From Clonostachys chloroleuca (lineage: Eukaryota > Ascomycota > Sordariomycetes > Hypocreales > Bionectriaceae), in NCBI GenBank assembly GCA_037952775.1, contig JBANAY010000004.1:8432001-8496000 (forward strand): a stretch of 64,000 nt of DNA, in the 5' to 3' direction. A program made the translations under genes and the position numbers. Shown one piece after another: positions 20,504 through 31,912 of the stretch. Under the pieces are notes generated by a model. That model ran no database searches. It was not told the DNA's origin and worked only from the letters and a program-made list of their open reading frames with translations. Position 1 is the stretch's first letter. Every line of letters starts with the position of its first letter.

Positions 20504-20611
20504 AGGTAGAGGTACGGTGCGCTGAGTACCTGTACCGTGTTGCGACCCCACCTCTTAAATTAGTAAACAGCTTTCAATCAACCCAGCGGACGCTGAACCT
20601 GAACTCAACTG
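20504..20611 (-). repeat. Right TIR of nested element (TIR-B)
   Basis: Inverted partner of 17220-17332; TA follows at 20612-20613. Confidence 0.88.
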
Positions 20612-20771
20612 TAGTTTACGTGATTTCTGCTGAATGAGCGTGTATACGTGATCATTAAGTGAACACAGACTTCGGCAAGAAATAGCCACTAGGATAATAA
20701 TGATGATGTTTAGGAGGAGTTGCTCTTGTTTCTTTTTGCGGGCTGTTAATGGCTGGATAATAAGGCATAGA

Positions 20772-20905
20772 GTTATGGTGGAAGAGGGCAGGGGCTCTAT
20801 TCGCACTAGCTACGCACTGTGCATGCGCCACGGTTGGCCCATTTTTTGGCCATTTTCAGTAAAGTTTCAATGCTAGATTACTGACGCTGAACCTGCACCC
20901 GACTG
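20772..20905 (-). repeat. Right terminal inverted repeat (TIR-A)
   Basis: Inverted partner of 6870-7003; TA follows at 20906-20907. Only 160 bp separate it from the right end of element B. Confidence 0.85.
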
Positions 20906-20906
20906 T

Positions 20907-21182
20907 ATGACTAGCCATAGCACAGATGGCGATGAGAGCACTAGTGATGAGAATGCCGATTCTATTCAAGAGAGCGAATATACTGACTCTGAAGAAGAGG
21001 ATTCTGTGAATGAAGAGAACTCTAGTAACGAGGACGATGGCACTGACTACTACGAGGACTCTTTCTATGATAAGTCTTACTCGGACGACTTTCTCTCTGA
21101 TAACTCTGATTCCGATACCGGAAGCCTCTACTCCGAAAACTTTAGTAATATTGATTCTTCCAGCAGGAACAGTATCAGGTAA
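20907..21182 (+). CDS. Acidic Ser/Asp/Glu-rich ORF abutting the TIR
   Basis: A 91-codon ORF, about half Ser, Asp and Glu (DSEEEDSVNEENSSNEDD), whose ATG begins on the A of the duplicated TA target. It has no recognisable domain. Directly downstream the DNA becomes AT-rich and RIP-decayed, so this may be the surviving N-terminus of a repeat-encoded protein; acidic leaders of this kind precede some fungal transposon ORFs. Expression is doubtful. Confidence 0.3.
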   Translation: MTSHSTDGDESTSDENADSIQESEYTDSEEEDSVNEENSSNEDDGTDYYEDSFYDKSYSDDFLSDNSDSDTGSLYSENFSNIDSSSRNSIR

Positions 21183-21189
21183 TATAATA

Positions 21190-22189
21190 GCTTTTATTGT
21201 GTGTATGATCTTACTGCTATCCAAATAATAAGGTATAATACTTATTCTACCTGCTACTGGGACTATATTACTATATTTATCTATATTGGTTATACTAGGA
21301 GGAGAAATTTTAGTAGAAACTTCAATTAGAATATATAAAGGAATTTATTTTATATATAGTTAAATATAAAGTAGTATCTCTATTAAAGAAGGGAGTCTTT
21401 TCTTAAAGTATTTAAGATAATAAATAAATATACTCTATATAGGGAATTTCTAAAACTAAAAATTAGAAAAAGATTCTTATCTTTATAGTATTAATATTAT
21501 ACAGTATATAATATATTTATTAAAAAAAAACCTCTTAAATAGGTATAGTTAAAAATAGATTTACTTACTGAAGTTATACTATACTTATTCTATTAAAGCT
21601 GTTCTTTACTTAATTAAACTAGAAAATACTATATAAGCTATTGAACTTTTTTATTATAGAGATTTACTATTACTTTTATAATAGTAAGCTAATTACTATT
21701 AAACTATATAATTATTCCTAAACCTTGTAATACTATAGTTTTAGTTTACTTTTTATTTCTATAAAGTTAATATACTTGGATATTATAGTAGAAGGTACTT
21801 ACTGAGAGTAAATTATTCTAGAAAGAATAATTAGTCTAATTAAATAAAGATCTAGAGGCTTAACTATAGTCTTATATTACTAATATACAGACTAAGAGTT
21901 AAGAATATTATTAGAATAAGGAAATTACTCTAGCTAGACTTATAGTACCTATTTAAGCCCCTTAAGTAATTAATAGATATAGGGATTAGTTATACTTAGC
22001 CCCTATTAAATAAAGGATCTTAACTATTCTCTCCTAAACCTGTAAGAGTATTATAAGCTAGTTTAGTTATTTATTATTAGAATATCTTATAAGATATTTA
22101 AATATTACCAGCCTTTTATATTATTCTCCCTTTAAATAAAAGTTCTTAATTAAAATCTTCAGAGTATATATAGTATATATATATATAAA
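21190..22189. repeat. AT-rich RIP-decayed spacer
   Basis: No readable ORF and few CpA, TpG or CpG. It lies between the NLR island and the Gypsy element. Confidence 0.6.
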
Positions 22190-22194
22190 GCAGT

Positions 22195-22423
22195 TGTTAC
22201 GCTCAAAACTGGCCGCAACCAGCCTGGGCGTTGTTGATGGGTTCTGGATTGTTGGCTACAGGGTAGCCGGGTTATGACGGGTTGTGGTTGAAGCCTATGA
22301 TCACGATACCTTCACTTGTGTGCGAGATAATATGATTCTTAAGGCTTATCTTCTCTTCTATCTGTTGGCTGTTTCCAGCCCTTTTATAGGGGGCTCCATA
22401 TAGCCCCTGTTCGTAGTATGACA
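22195..22423 (-). repeat. 3' LTR of the Gypsy element
   Basis: Nearly free of RIP. It differs from the other LTR at about 20 sites, essentially all transitions, with almost all mutated bases in the other copy. The TATGACA end is intact. Confidence 0.9.
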
Positions 22424-22599
22424 AGTGCCCCGGACAAAGGAAAAAATACTACTGCCCTCAGTAGCCTGGCTGTATTCGGCCTGTTTCGATTAATAAAAGA
22501 AATCTTTGCGAAAGTAAATTATTATATAAAATTTAATTGCCCTAATTTGCCTTCGCCAGTTGTATACTTATATTCGCCTTTTGCCTAGCTGTTTTGCAC

Positions 22600-24600
22600 T
22601 GAGTTTATTCAGTACTTTTTCCTTCGTTACAGCAGGTGCTGCCCTTCTCCAGTCCGCTTTTCATACCTCCAAATTATATCGCTTGGCCTATCGGCTCGCA
22701 GATCCCTCTGGTTCGTTTTCCAGCTTGCACTTGGACAGGGTCTTTAGCTTTACAGCTAACTTCCCTGGAGTTATCTTAGTAGGTGTCTTCTTTGATGGTG
22801 TTTCAGTAGCCTGCTTCGATTTACTATATATAACTGGGGTCTTGGATAGAGTTATATTAGCTCTATCCGACTCCAGCTCTTCCTCCTTGTTAATTCCCCG
22901 CGATACTTCACGCTTAGTTGAAGTTTTACCTGCCTTGCGGCCGGCCTCTTTAAAGATATTGAGCCTAAGCTGTACAGCAGCGATGCTTGCTTCTAGAGCT
23001 GTATTTTTCTCCTCCAATACTGCGTTAGATTCTTCTAACTTATTAATACAGCTTAAGTTCTCTTTGAGTTCTTTGAATATCTTATTGTTTGACTGATTGA
23101 CTATTTTATAGTCGGAGTGCTCTACCTTACGCCTGAGGTCTTTATTAATCCGTCTGAAGTATATCTCCTGTATAAAGGTGGTTCTCGCCTCGGCTTTAGG
23201 TATATTACTGATGATTATAAGGTCTGTGTATTCTAAAAACGCCAGCTTAGCTATAATCTGCCTGTTAAAAGTATAAGGGTTAATATAGCAAAGGGCTAGG
23301 ATATTAACTTTAGCCGGCAGTTAGTTATTAGGATCCTTGGTATTACGCTTATTGGCGGTATATTCGACTCTGTTTCGGATATATATTTTAACTGTAGTAT
23401 CTACTTATTACTTAATATAGTGAATCTATATACTCTCGTTTATATACTCCTTCCGGTCTATAGCAGCTTTTGACTCCTTTGCTTTAAGGATTTCCTCCCA
23501 GACTTCTTTAATCTTATCCTTGATTTTATAGTACTCCTCTGTAAGGGGGTAATTCGAGTTTTCAGGGTCTACTATATCTTAAAAGCTAGCTATAATATAG
23601 TCGAGGGCTAAGATATTGAGTAACTTATTGCTACCCTTTGCTTAGTAGCGGTTAAAATATACTACCTAATAGGGCGTATTATTATCAGCTTAGTATATTA
23701 CAATCTGGCCTGTACGGTGGCTATAGTTTTTTACTATTAAGGGATATTTATTATTAGTACCCTCCTGATCGGTATTTGCTGCAGGCTGCTTATCCTCATC
23801 GGAAGTAGAGTAGGTTGTTTCTTTATCGGATAAGATTACAGTTGTCTTTGCCTTTAATATAGTGCTCTTTTTCTATCTTACTGCTAGAATATTCTTATTA
23901 TCAGTATCCTCCTGTATAGAGGCCTCAGTTCTTTCAGGATTACAGAAGGGGTCTTCCTCGCTCTCTTTGGGAGCTACTACTTGTACCTTTTTATTCTTTA
24001 AAGGTATTATAGCTGGGGCTGATAATTTTTAGTCAGCCTTCTTAGCCGGAGTCTTAGGGGCCTCCCCTTCGCTCTTATAAGATACTGCTCTTGTGTTTTT
24101 TAGAGGTATAGTAGAGGTTCTCTTCCAACAGGTGATCGGTTCTGGTGTAGGTAATTGTTAAAGTATGGTGAATAACTCTTCTGACTGCTTTGTAATCCTT
24201 AATACCTCTGTATAAAAGTCTTACTAGGACTTATTTTTAGCTGGTTACTTAAAGTCGCCTTTAACTGCTTTGGGGAGGGCTTTATAGTTATATTCAGCTA
24301 GGTTTCTTAAAGCTGTATTATTAAGCTTCTTGCCTTTTTTACTAAGCGCCTTATCAACCGGGTATTTCTTAAGTATAGCTATAATTTGCTTCTAAGTCTA
24401 TATAACTCGAGGTTTGCTGATATAGCTGAACTTGGGAATACTAAGGCTGAGAAAATATATAAGGTATTCCATATATAGGAATCTCGTCTGCTTTCTGGTC
24501 GGTATCTATAGTATCTTAAAGTTTTCGCTTAGAGGAGTTCCAATCTTAATACAGTTAGTTTCAGCTATTGGAGGTTAGCTGAAGAAGGTAAAAATAATAA
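22600..24600 (-). pseudogene. Extra 3' ORF of the Gypsy element (coiled-coil, Lys-rich)
   Basis: Downstream of pol on the minus strand. The clearest part (22688-23096) reads LEEKNTALEASIAAVQLRL, then Lys/Thr-rich sequence (TPSKKTPTKITPGK); upstream pieces such as FLEYTDLIIISNIPKAEA and RTTFIQEIYFRRIN continue it. It suggests a coiled-coil, basic protein. The plus-strand ORF at 22560-23096 looks like its antisense shadow. I do not recognise a family; it is interrupted by stops. Confidence 0.45.
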
Positions 24601-24899
24601 ATATATACTTTACGTAAGGAGAAGTTATTAAGTCCGAGCAGGCTGCAGTATATTTAATATATTAGCTTTATTATTATCTATTAGCTGCTGATAGCTGCTG
24701 CTTTACAGGCGGGCTCTCTATATTATTTAGCAGTATACTTTACCTGTAGGTAGGCCGGGTACTGTACTAGTATACTGACTCTGTCTCCTTACTGAAGAAG
24801 GCCTCAGGTTTACTTACCTTATATTCCTAAAGCAGCTCTTAGGTACCTTTAGCTAAGTCTCTCTCTTTGACCTAAGAGTTATCTTTACTTCCCTAACCT

Positions 24900-27800
24900 T
24901 TCTAATAGACTAGATATTCAACTTGTATATAGTAGCCTCTTGCTCTCCTGTGGTTAAGTATCTATTTAACCTTATATATATTATCTGCTCCCTTACCTAA
25001 TTCGACTGGGCCAGGTTCTTATAGCTCTCTGCTGTAAGGATTCTTTCCTTGAGCCGGCTTCTATAGCTGTACGGTTAATACTACGGGGTATACTTTATAG
25101 TACTCTAGCAGGTTTAGTTTAACTGCCTGCGGATAGACTACTTCCAGGACTTTCTATAGGCTAGATCTGGTTAGAAACTACTTCTTCTTCGGGTTTCTAG
25201 GTAACTGATATCTATTGTGGAGGTGTAAGTAGATAATATTATCTTTGGCAATATCTGCTGCTGTTCTTAACTTATTATACCTTTCCTTTGCTAGTATTAC
25301 TACTATATCTAGGGTAAGTACAGCCTCTTTTTAGTATAACTTTCTGAGTACTTCTAATATAATACTTTATTCTTCCGAAGGAATTAGATTTATCTGACTT
25401 ATAATATCCAGGTTAGAGTATAGCTGGAATCCTATAACTAGTTTGTTAGGTAATCTCCTAAGTGCTTTAACCTTTATATTATTTAGCTAGTATTATAAAG
25501 CTAGGAGTATATCTACCTATTTAATATCAGGTTCTTCTAGTATATAGTACTATATTACTATCTTAACTATTTAGTTTTTCCTTTTAGAAATTCTATCTAT
25601 TTACAGATAGTATATAGTTAATATTAGTAACTTTATCCTGGTAAGATAAAACACCTCTCTCTATATTTTTAATATAAACTTCAGGTCTCTGTTACTAAGA
25701 ATATATTTAGGATAACCCTAATCTGTAAGAAAGAGTTCTCTGATTAGGATTATTACTTACTCTATAGCTGTATATAATATATATCCTGTAAGAAGTATAG
25801 TTTTCTTTGAGAATATATTATTTATAGGGGCTAAAATATTTAATTTTACAAATCCTTCTATAGCCCAGTAAGTTCCTGCTAAGGGAATCTCAAGCAGGTC
25901 TGTAATAAAGTCCAGTATAATTATATAAAACGGCTGAGGGTAGGTCTAGCTCGGCCTTAACTCTCCTATAGGTATACTTCTAGCTACTCCTGCTTTACAG
26001 TAAGTTAGATAGTAATAGATATACTGCCAGACTTTTCTTATAAGTAATCAGATTTAATATCCTTTAAGCTCAGTAATTATTCTTTTTATACTAAAGTAAT
26101 ATTTATTATTATATATACTTCGTATTATAATAGCTATATAGTCTTCTGGTATATACAGTCTGCTCTGACTGTTACCTACTATATAGAATAAAAAGCTGTC
26201 TTTATTTAGATGAAACTATTTTAGTAGGAATCTTAGTATAAACTTCAGTCCCTTAATCTTTACTAATATCTTACTGGTTTTACCTGCTTTTAATTCTTTA
26301 ATAAGATTTAGATACTTAATAATTCTTAAGAATCTCAGGTCCGTCTAATAGCTATATATAATCTGCTGTATAAAGGCTGAGTCTATTGCTACTTCGATGT
26401 TTATTACTGTATAGTTAAGTATACAGTTTACTCTTTTAGCTTCGGACTCTACCAGACTATAGCTTTCTTCTATTATATTATATTCTAGCTTATTATATCT
26501 GCTTTCTGCTGTAACTACTTCCCTTGGGTTAGTAACTGGGAGCCTTAATAGTATGTCTAGTACTATATTGAGTTTACCTTTAATATAGAAGATATTTAGT
26601 CTGAATTAGGAAAGCTAATTTATAGTTCCCGCTAGCTTTAGGTTAGCTTTATTTAGGTCCAGAGTTTTTAATAATGTATATATAATAATCCCCTTTGTTA
26701 CTGTATGATTAGTAATAATGTTTACTGTATAGCGGTTGGACTATACTATATATCTTAACTTTCGTAAGGCCTAAGCTATAGCTGTAACCTCTGCTTCTGT
26801 TAATCTATATACTCTTTCAGTAGCTGATACTATCCGAGATATAAACAGGATCGGTTATAATCTGGAGGATAGTATATCCCTATTAGGAATACTGGACTTA
26901 TTCTAGTTATAGTCCAATTGGAATATATATATACTGAACCTGCTTTTGTATATATCTACTTTAATAAATAGGTATTTATCCGGATCCGGGTACTATAGGA
27001 AAAACTGTTTAGATAAAGCCTGCTGGAGATAGCTGAAAGAGTCTAGTTCTTCCTTAGTAGGTTTAAATATTAGCTTCTTTACTCTCGCCTTTCTTACTAC
27101 CTTGTTTACACTATCTAAAGTAATCTCATTATCTTTTACTGACTTTTATAATATAGTTTTCCTTGCTTAGAGAGGTTTTATAACTATATTATACTATAGA
27201 ACCCTATTATGGAGCTAACTGGCTATACCTAGGTATATTTCTAAGGCTGAAAGGTTATTTAGGAATTCTAATTTAGTAAATACAGCCAGCCTCTTATTAG
27301 TCTTGCTTATACTATTGCTATTTATAATATATCCTAAGAGCTTAATACTTAGATATATAATAAATAATTTCTCGGCGGAGATATAAATATAATTTTCTTC
27401 CAGGATCCGGAGTACTTCTTCTATATACTGGAGATACTCTTCAGCTGAATCCGAGAATATTATAATATTATTAATATAGGCTTATACGAAATGCCTGTAT
27501 TTTTATAGGATTCTATCTATAAACCTTTAGCTGAAGCTCGGTGAGTTCCGAAAGCCTATTAAGGCTATATTTAATACCTCTAGGCCTCTCTTAGAGATAA
27601 CTACTATCTGGTTATAGTACTCTAAGAAGATGAGCAGCTGGAAGAAGAATTTAGCTATATTGAATATACTGAAGAATTTCTTTCCTTTTATATTTAAGAT
27701 TATATTATTCTGGTCTAGTAATAGGTATATATCTGGTATAACTTTACTATTAAGTAGCTATAGATTAATTACTATATAGCCCTTCTTCTTACCTTCTACT

Positions 27801-29400
27801 ATATACTATACTATAAATACTAGGTATATAATCTGGGCTGGTTAATCTATTAGACTTATTTTCCCTTCTGCTACTAGCTTATTATATATTTTATTTAGGA
27901 ACTGGTAGTTATTGTAATCTAATAGGTAGGGACAGACTGTTTTTCTTTAGTCTTGCTATCTGTTTATAAGGTCTACTCTTATTTTTATCTCTTTAGGTAT
28001 TAGGATTATATCTCTATTACGGTAGATATTATACTTATCCAATAGTTTGATAAAAGACTTAGCTAGTATTTTATTAAGGTTAGCTATATATATACTGTAC
28101 TTATTTTTTCTTACTAGGATATCTAATATCCTTAATATCCTGTAATTTAGCAGACTATTATTAATACTAGGAATTTCCAGTTCCTTGCTTTCTTTAGTCT
28201 GCTTTATATTCTTTTCTATAAAGTTAAAATACTTATCTATACTATTAAAGCTTACGCTGGATAATATAACCTAGCTGGCTTCTTCCGGAGTTAGGAATAT
28301 TACTTGCTTATTTCCTATATATTCCTTAATTTTACCTACAGTTTAGTTCTTTATAAGAATTAGAGGTCTTTCTGTATTATTACTAAATACAACTAGCTAT
28401 ATACTATTTATATCTATTATAGTGTTAAATACAGACTTATAGTTCGATATAAAATAGTATACTTTTGCTTTAACTTCTGATAGTAAGGAGCTCTATTTTA
28501 CTATAATTAGTGCTTTCTCGCCTGGTTATAGCTTGGTATTCTGCTGTACTTGGATATTGTGGACTACTTTCCTCAGTCTTGGTCGGAATATACTACCTTG
28601 TATCTTTATACTATATACTAACCTGAAGACTATACTTAGGTTAATAAAGTCTACTCTTATACTATAGTTATACAGGAAGTAAGTCCCTAGTAGTAATTTT
28701 AGGCCTAGTCCTATTATAATATTAGTAGTAACTATAAAGTAGGTATATACTTCTACTCCTGCTGTAATACTAGGTATATAGAAGTTAAATATTACTGCTT
28801 CCGAGATAGAGAAGTTTGAGTTAACTCTGGTTACTTACTTTAAAGGTTAGCTATAATAGTATATATTCCTACTGTACTTCTCAAGCTATCCCTTATTAAC
28901 TAAGATAGTTAAGGTGCTAGTATTAATATATACTTTATAGGAGTTATCTTTATTATCAAACTTTAAAGGGATCTTAAGATATATATACGCCTTCTTCTCT
29001 AATTCTTCGGATATATCCGGATATAGGCTAGCTTTAATTACCTGCCCTGGCTGTAGTATAATTTATATATAGGCTTATTCCTTAGGTAATATCGGAGGTC
29101 TAGCTTGTTCCTGGATATAGGCTACTGTCTCCTGGCGGTCTATAAAACTTAATATTTCCTTTTCTGAGGCTTCTTTATCTTCCTCCTCGGAGAATTCTTC
29201 AATAAAGGTATAGCCTTTATTCTTTAGCTCTCTTTCTTTATTATTAAAGTCAGAGTTATTAACCCTGAGTTAAGCTTTACTCTTAAATTAGCTGCTTTCT
29301 TATAATCTGTATTATTAGTATATAAATTACTTCTGCTGGAATCTTAGTTTTCTTCCGAAAGAGACCTTATAGTTTCTTTTTTCTTACTAGTCCCTGCTAC
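24900..29400 (-). pseudogene. Gypsy pol (RT, RNase H, integrase), RIP-degraded
   Basis: Minus-strand reading gives RT motifs: AYINNIIIFSD at about 27447-27482 (YIDD with Asp-to-Asn changes expected from RIP), then EEYLQYIEEVLRIL, KLLGYIINS and LEIYLGIAS. Downstream, integrase features appear near 25860-26080 (CKAGVARSIPIGELRP, FYIIILDFITDLLEIPLAG, TYWAIEGFVKL). The order RT then integrase is Ty3/Gypsy, not Copia. Boundaries are approximate; many stops. Confidence 0.8.
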
Positions 29401-31660
29401 TATATAGAGGGGGACTCTAGTTCTTATATTATAAGGACTAATTGCAGCCTTAATACTGTCTACTATATAGCCAGTATTCCCTATTACTATAACTATCTCT
29501 TTGGTCTTGACTAGAGAAGTAGCTGTTCTTGGTCTTGCTATTAGTCTCAGACTCTCCCTGGGGGAAGTAGGTAGTATTTATATCTGGACTAGTAAGGTCT
29601 ATTGTTTTATAATACTGTTATAGCCTGGTTACTTTCAGGAGGTCTGATATATCTTATCTCCTAAGTTCTACTTTATTTAACTAATTAGCCTTTATATTAT
29701 TTACAGAAGGTTCTATATATATTACCTTTAACTTCAGATCGAGAGTATTATATACTCTTAGCAGCTGCTGGAGTATACTTATTTCTCTGTATATAGCTAA
29801 CTAGCGGAATACTTTAGCTGTATAATTATATAGTAAGCGATCTTTATATAGGTCTTCCTTAGAGAATATTACTAGTACTAGCTTCTTTAAAGCTTTAGTA
29901 GGTTATATACTGAATTACCTTTTTAGTACTATTTCCTACTATTTGAAAGATAATCTAGCTAATAGCTTCTTAATTATATCTAACTCCTACTACTACTAAG
30001 CTAATACTTTTCCTTAAAATAGCTATTATAGGTTTATCCTAATATATTTAGCTCTCTCCTGGCTGCCTGATATTATAATATCCTTTACTATATTTAGCTA
30101 TATAGAGATATTAGTAAACCCAAGCTAGGGTCTATTAGTAAAGACTTTATTATTACTGGTTATTTCCTTGCTTATATCTGGCCAGAAGATACTAATATTA
30201 GTTAATTTCTACTTAGGTATATATACCTCTTGCAGGGTTTTAACTATTTCTTACTGGTTTAAGATTAGTTTTAACTATCCTTAGTTCTACCCTGGCTGGG
30301 TAACTCTTGCTTGATTATACCCTAATATGTTAGATATATTCTAGGCGGGGTTATTCTACTCTGTAGATATGGTATCCTTTAACTATACTGAGTTTGTACT
30401 AACCTCTGGTACTGCTGGGATAGCTCCTCCTGTGCCTGAATTGGCGGTCTGAGGGATAGCAGCTATAGTTCCTTTTCCTTAATTATCCTGGATCTACTCG
30501 GCCTTAGCCTGACTGTAACCAGCCTTGCTGTCCTTAGATTGAGTTGGGTTATCTAACTGTATAGATATCGGTTTTTCTGGCTGAGCTGGGTTACCCCTAG
30601 AGGTAGATGCTGCTGGTATGGTTTGATTACTGTTTAATATAGTTAGTTAGATAAGTATCTGCTTAAGTAAGGTAATAGTTATTGCTCTTATCTCCGTGAG
30701 GATATTTGAATTCCTCTGGAGGCCCTTAGTTATTTTATTTATTAGAATAGTATAATTATTTCTGACTTCCTCTATAACTATCCCTAGGTCGGCTGTTCTC
30801 GGGGCGAACTTTAGCTCTGGGAAGAGTAGTTCCTTACCCTTCCCTGGTAGCAGGTCTTCGGATATTATTAGAACAGAGTATTAGGTTAGGGTATCTCTTC
30901 TCTGTATTATTCCTATTAAGTCCGAACTCTTATTAGAGCTAACTATAGGATTTGGGGAGGGAGATCCTTATTCCTGTATTTAGCTATTGCTTAGTAATAA
31001 CTTAGAACTGCCTGGCCTTTCTCTTTCTGGTATATATACCTGGAAATACCTGGGAATAGGTTCTACTGGCGGGGGCTGCCCTTATAATTATATAAGATAT
31101 TCCGGGCCTAGCTATATCTTAACTGGAGTCCTCTGCCTTTATACAATTGAGAATATAATAGGGGTATTTTCGGGGTCTTTGCCTGCGCCTACTTCAGTTT
31201 GTTCCCTTAAGGTCTTATTTTCTGCTAACTCTGTTCCTGAGTCTCCGGAATATAGTGAAGTTAGTCTGCTTACTAGTATAATTCCTAGTCCCTAGGCTTT
31301 TAAAATAATATATTTTATAGAGTTCTAGATAGCTCTGACTATATATTAGTTAATTAAGTTCTAATAGATTAGAGCTTTAATATTCCGCTCTTTTAGCGGC
31401 TGAAAAAATAGATATTCAGAGTTAATTTATTTAATAAAAGTCTTAATTAATTAGGCTATAGCTGTTATTTATAATAACCTGCCTTGCAGTATAAAGTTCG
31501 GGTTATTTTCAAAGAAGTCAGAAACTCAGTATATATATTCGATATCAGATATACTAAAGTGATTATTTCTTAAACTAGCTCCGGCTGGTATTTGGCCGGG
31601 ATTTTTCTTTTGTTGTCCTCTCTTAGGCTGCTGAATTAAGTGTTTGAGGTCTTATAATAA
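29400..31660 (-). pseudogene. Gag/leader region of the Gypsy element, RIP-degraded
   Basis: The region between the 5' LTR (right side, minus orientation) and pol is stop-rich, with Pro/Ser/Thr-rich coding-like pieces. It is placed as gag by position only; I did not find a clear CCHC zinc knuckle. The 30987-31295 plus-strand ORF is unsupported. Confidence 0.4.
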
Positions 31661-31678
31661 CAGAGAATTGCTACTACC

Positions 31679-31907
31679 TGTTACGCTTAAAACTAGCTGC
31701 AACCAGCCTGGGTGTTATTAATAGGTTCTGGATTATTAGCTATAGGGTAGCCGGGTTATAACGGGTTGTGGTTGAAGCCTATGATCACAATACCTTTACT
31801 TGTATGCGAGATAATATAATTCTTAAGGCTTGTCTTCTCTTCTATCTGTTAGCTGTTTCCAGCCCTTTTATAGGGGGCTCCGTATAGCCCCTGTTCGTAG
31901 TATGATA
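31679..31907 (-). repeat. 5' LTR of the Gypsy element, RIP-mutated
   Basis: Same length as the left LTR. The terminal CA has become TA. About 18 of 20 differences are C-to-T or G-to-A in this copy. Confidence 0.9.
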
Positions 31908-31912
31908 GCAGT

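Larger units (their letters stand above)
17220..20611. mobile_element. Nested 3.4-kb TIR element containing NLR3
   Basis: Bounded by inverted repeats of about 110 bp (17220-17332 and 20504-20611), about 90% identical by eye, starting CAGTKGAGTTCAGGTTCAGC, with TA on both outer sides (17218-17219, 20612-20613). The first 22 bp resemble TIR-A, so both elements probably used the same or a related Tc1/mariner transposase. The only cargo is the PNP-NB-ARC-TPR pseudogene; no transposase is inside, so it would be non-autonomous. Confidence 0.75.
6870..20905. mobile_element. 14-kb TIR-bounded element carrying an NLR cluster
   Basis: The ends are 134-bp inverted repeats (6870-7003 and 20772-20905), about 80% identical by eye, starting CAGTSGGGTGCRGGTTCAGC. 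TA dinucleotides flank both ends (6868-6869 and 20906-20907). CAGT termini plus a TA duplication are typical of the Tc1/mariner superfamily. Inside are three NLR-type genes, a PNP gene, a decayed family gene and one dead DD34E transposase (11824-12807), which could be the element's own enzyme. Outside the ends the DNA is AT-rich and RIP-decayed; inside it is mostly normal GC. That the whole span moved as one unit is inferred from the repeat pair and TA sites. Two independent solo ends or MITEs in opposite orientation remain possible. Confidence 0.65.
22195..31907 (-). mobile_element. Complete Ty3/Gypsy LTR retrotransposon, 9.7 kb, TSD GCAGT
   Basis: Two 229-bp LTRs (22195-22423, 31679-31907) start TGTTACGC and end TATGACA (TATGATA in the right copy), flanked by perfect GCAGT duplications (22190-22194, 31908-31912). 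Pol reads on the minus strand: reverse transcriptase around 27200-28200 and integrase zinc-binding/core region around 25800-26100. It is long for fungal Gypsy and carries extra coding-like DNA at its 3' end (22.6-24.6 kb). The internal region has many stops from C-to-T changes on both strands, but far fewer than the surrounding AT blocks, so this is a comparatively recent, moderately RIPed insertion. Confidence 0.92.

Noticed and set aside
30987..31295. 102-codon plus-strand ORF in the Gypsy element
   Set aside because: Opposite to the coding strand of the element, with no domain; chance opening in the gag/leader region.
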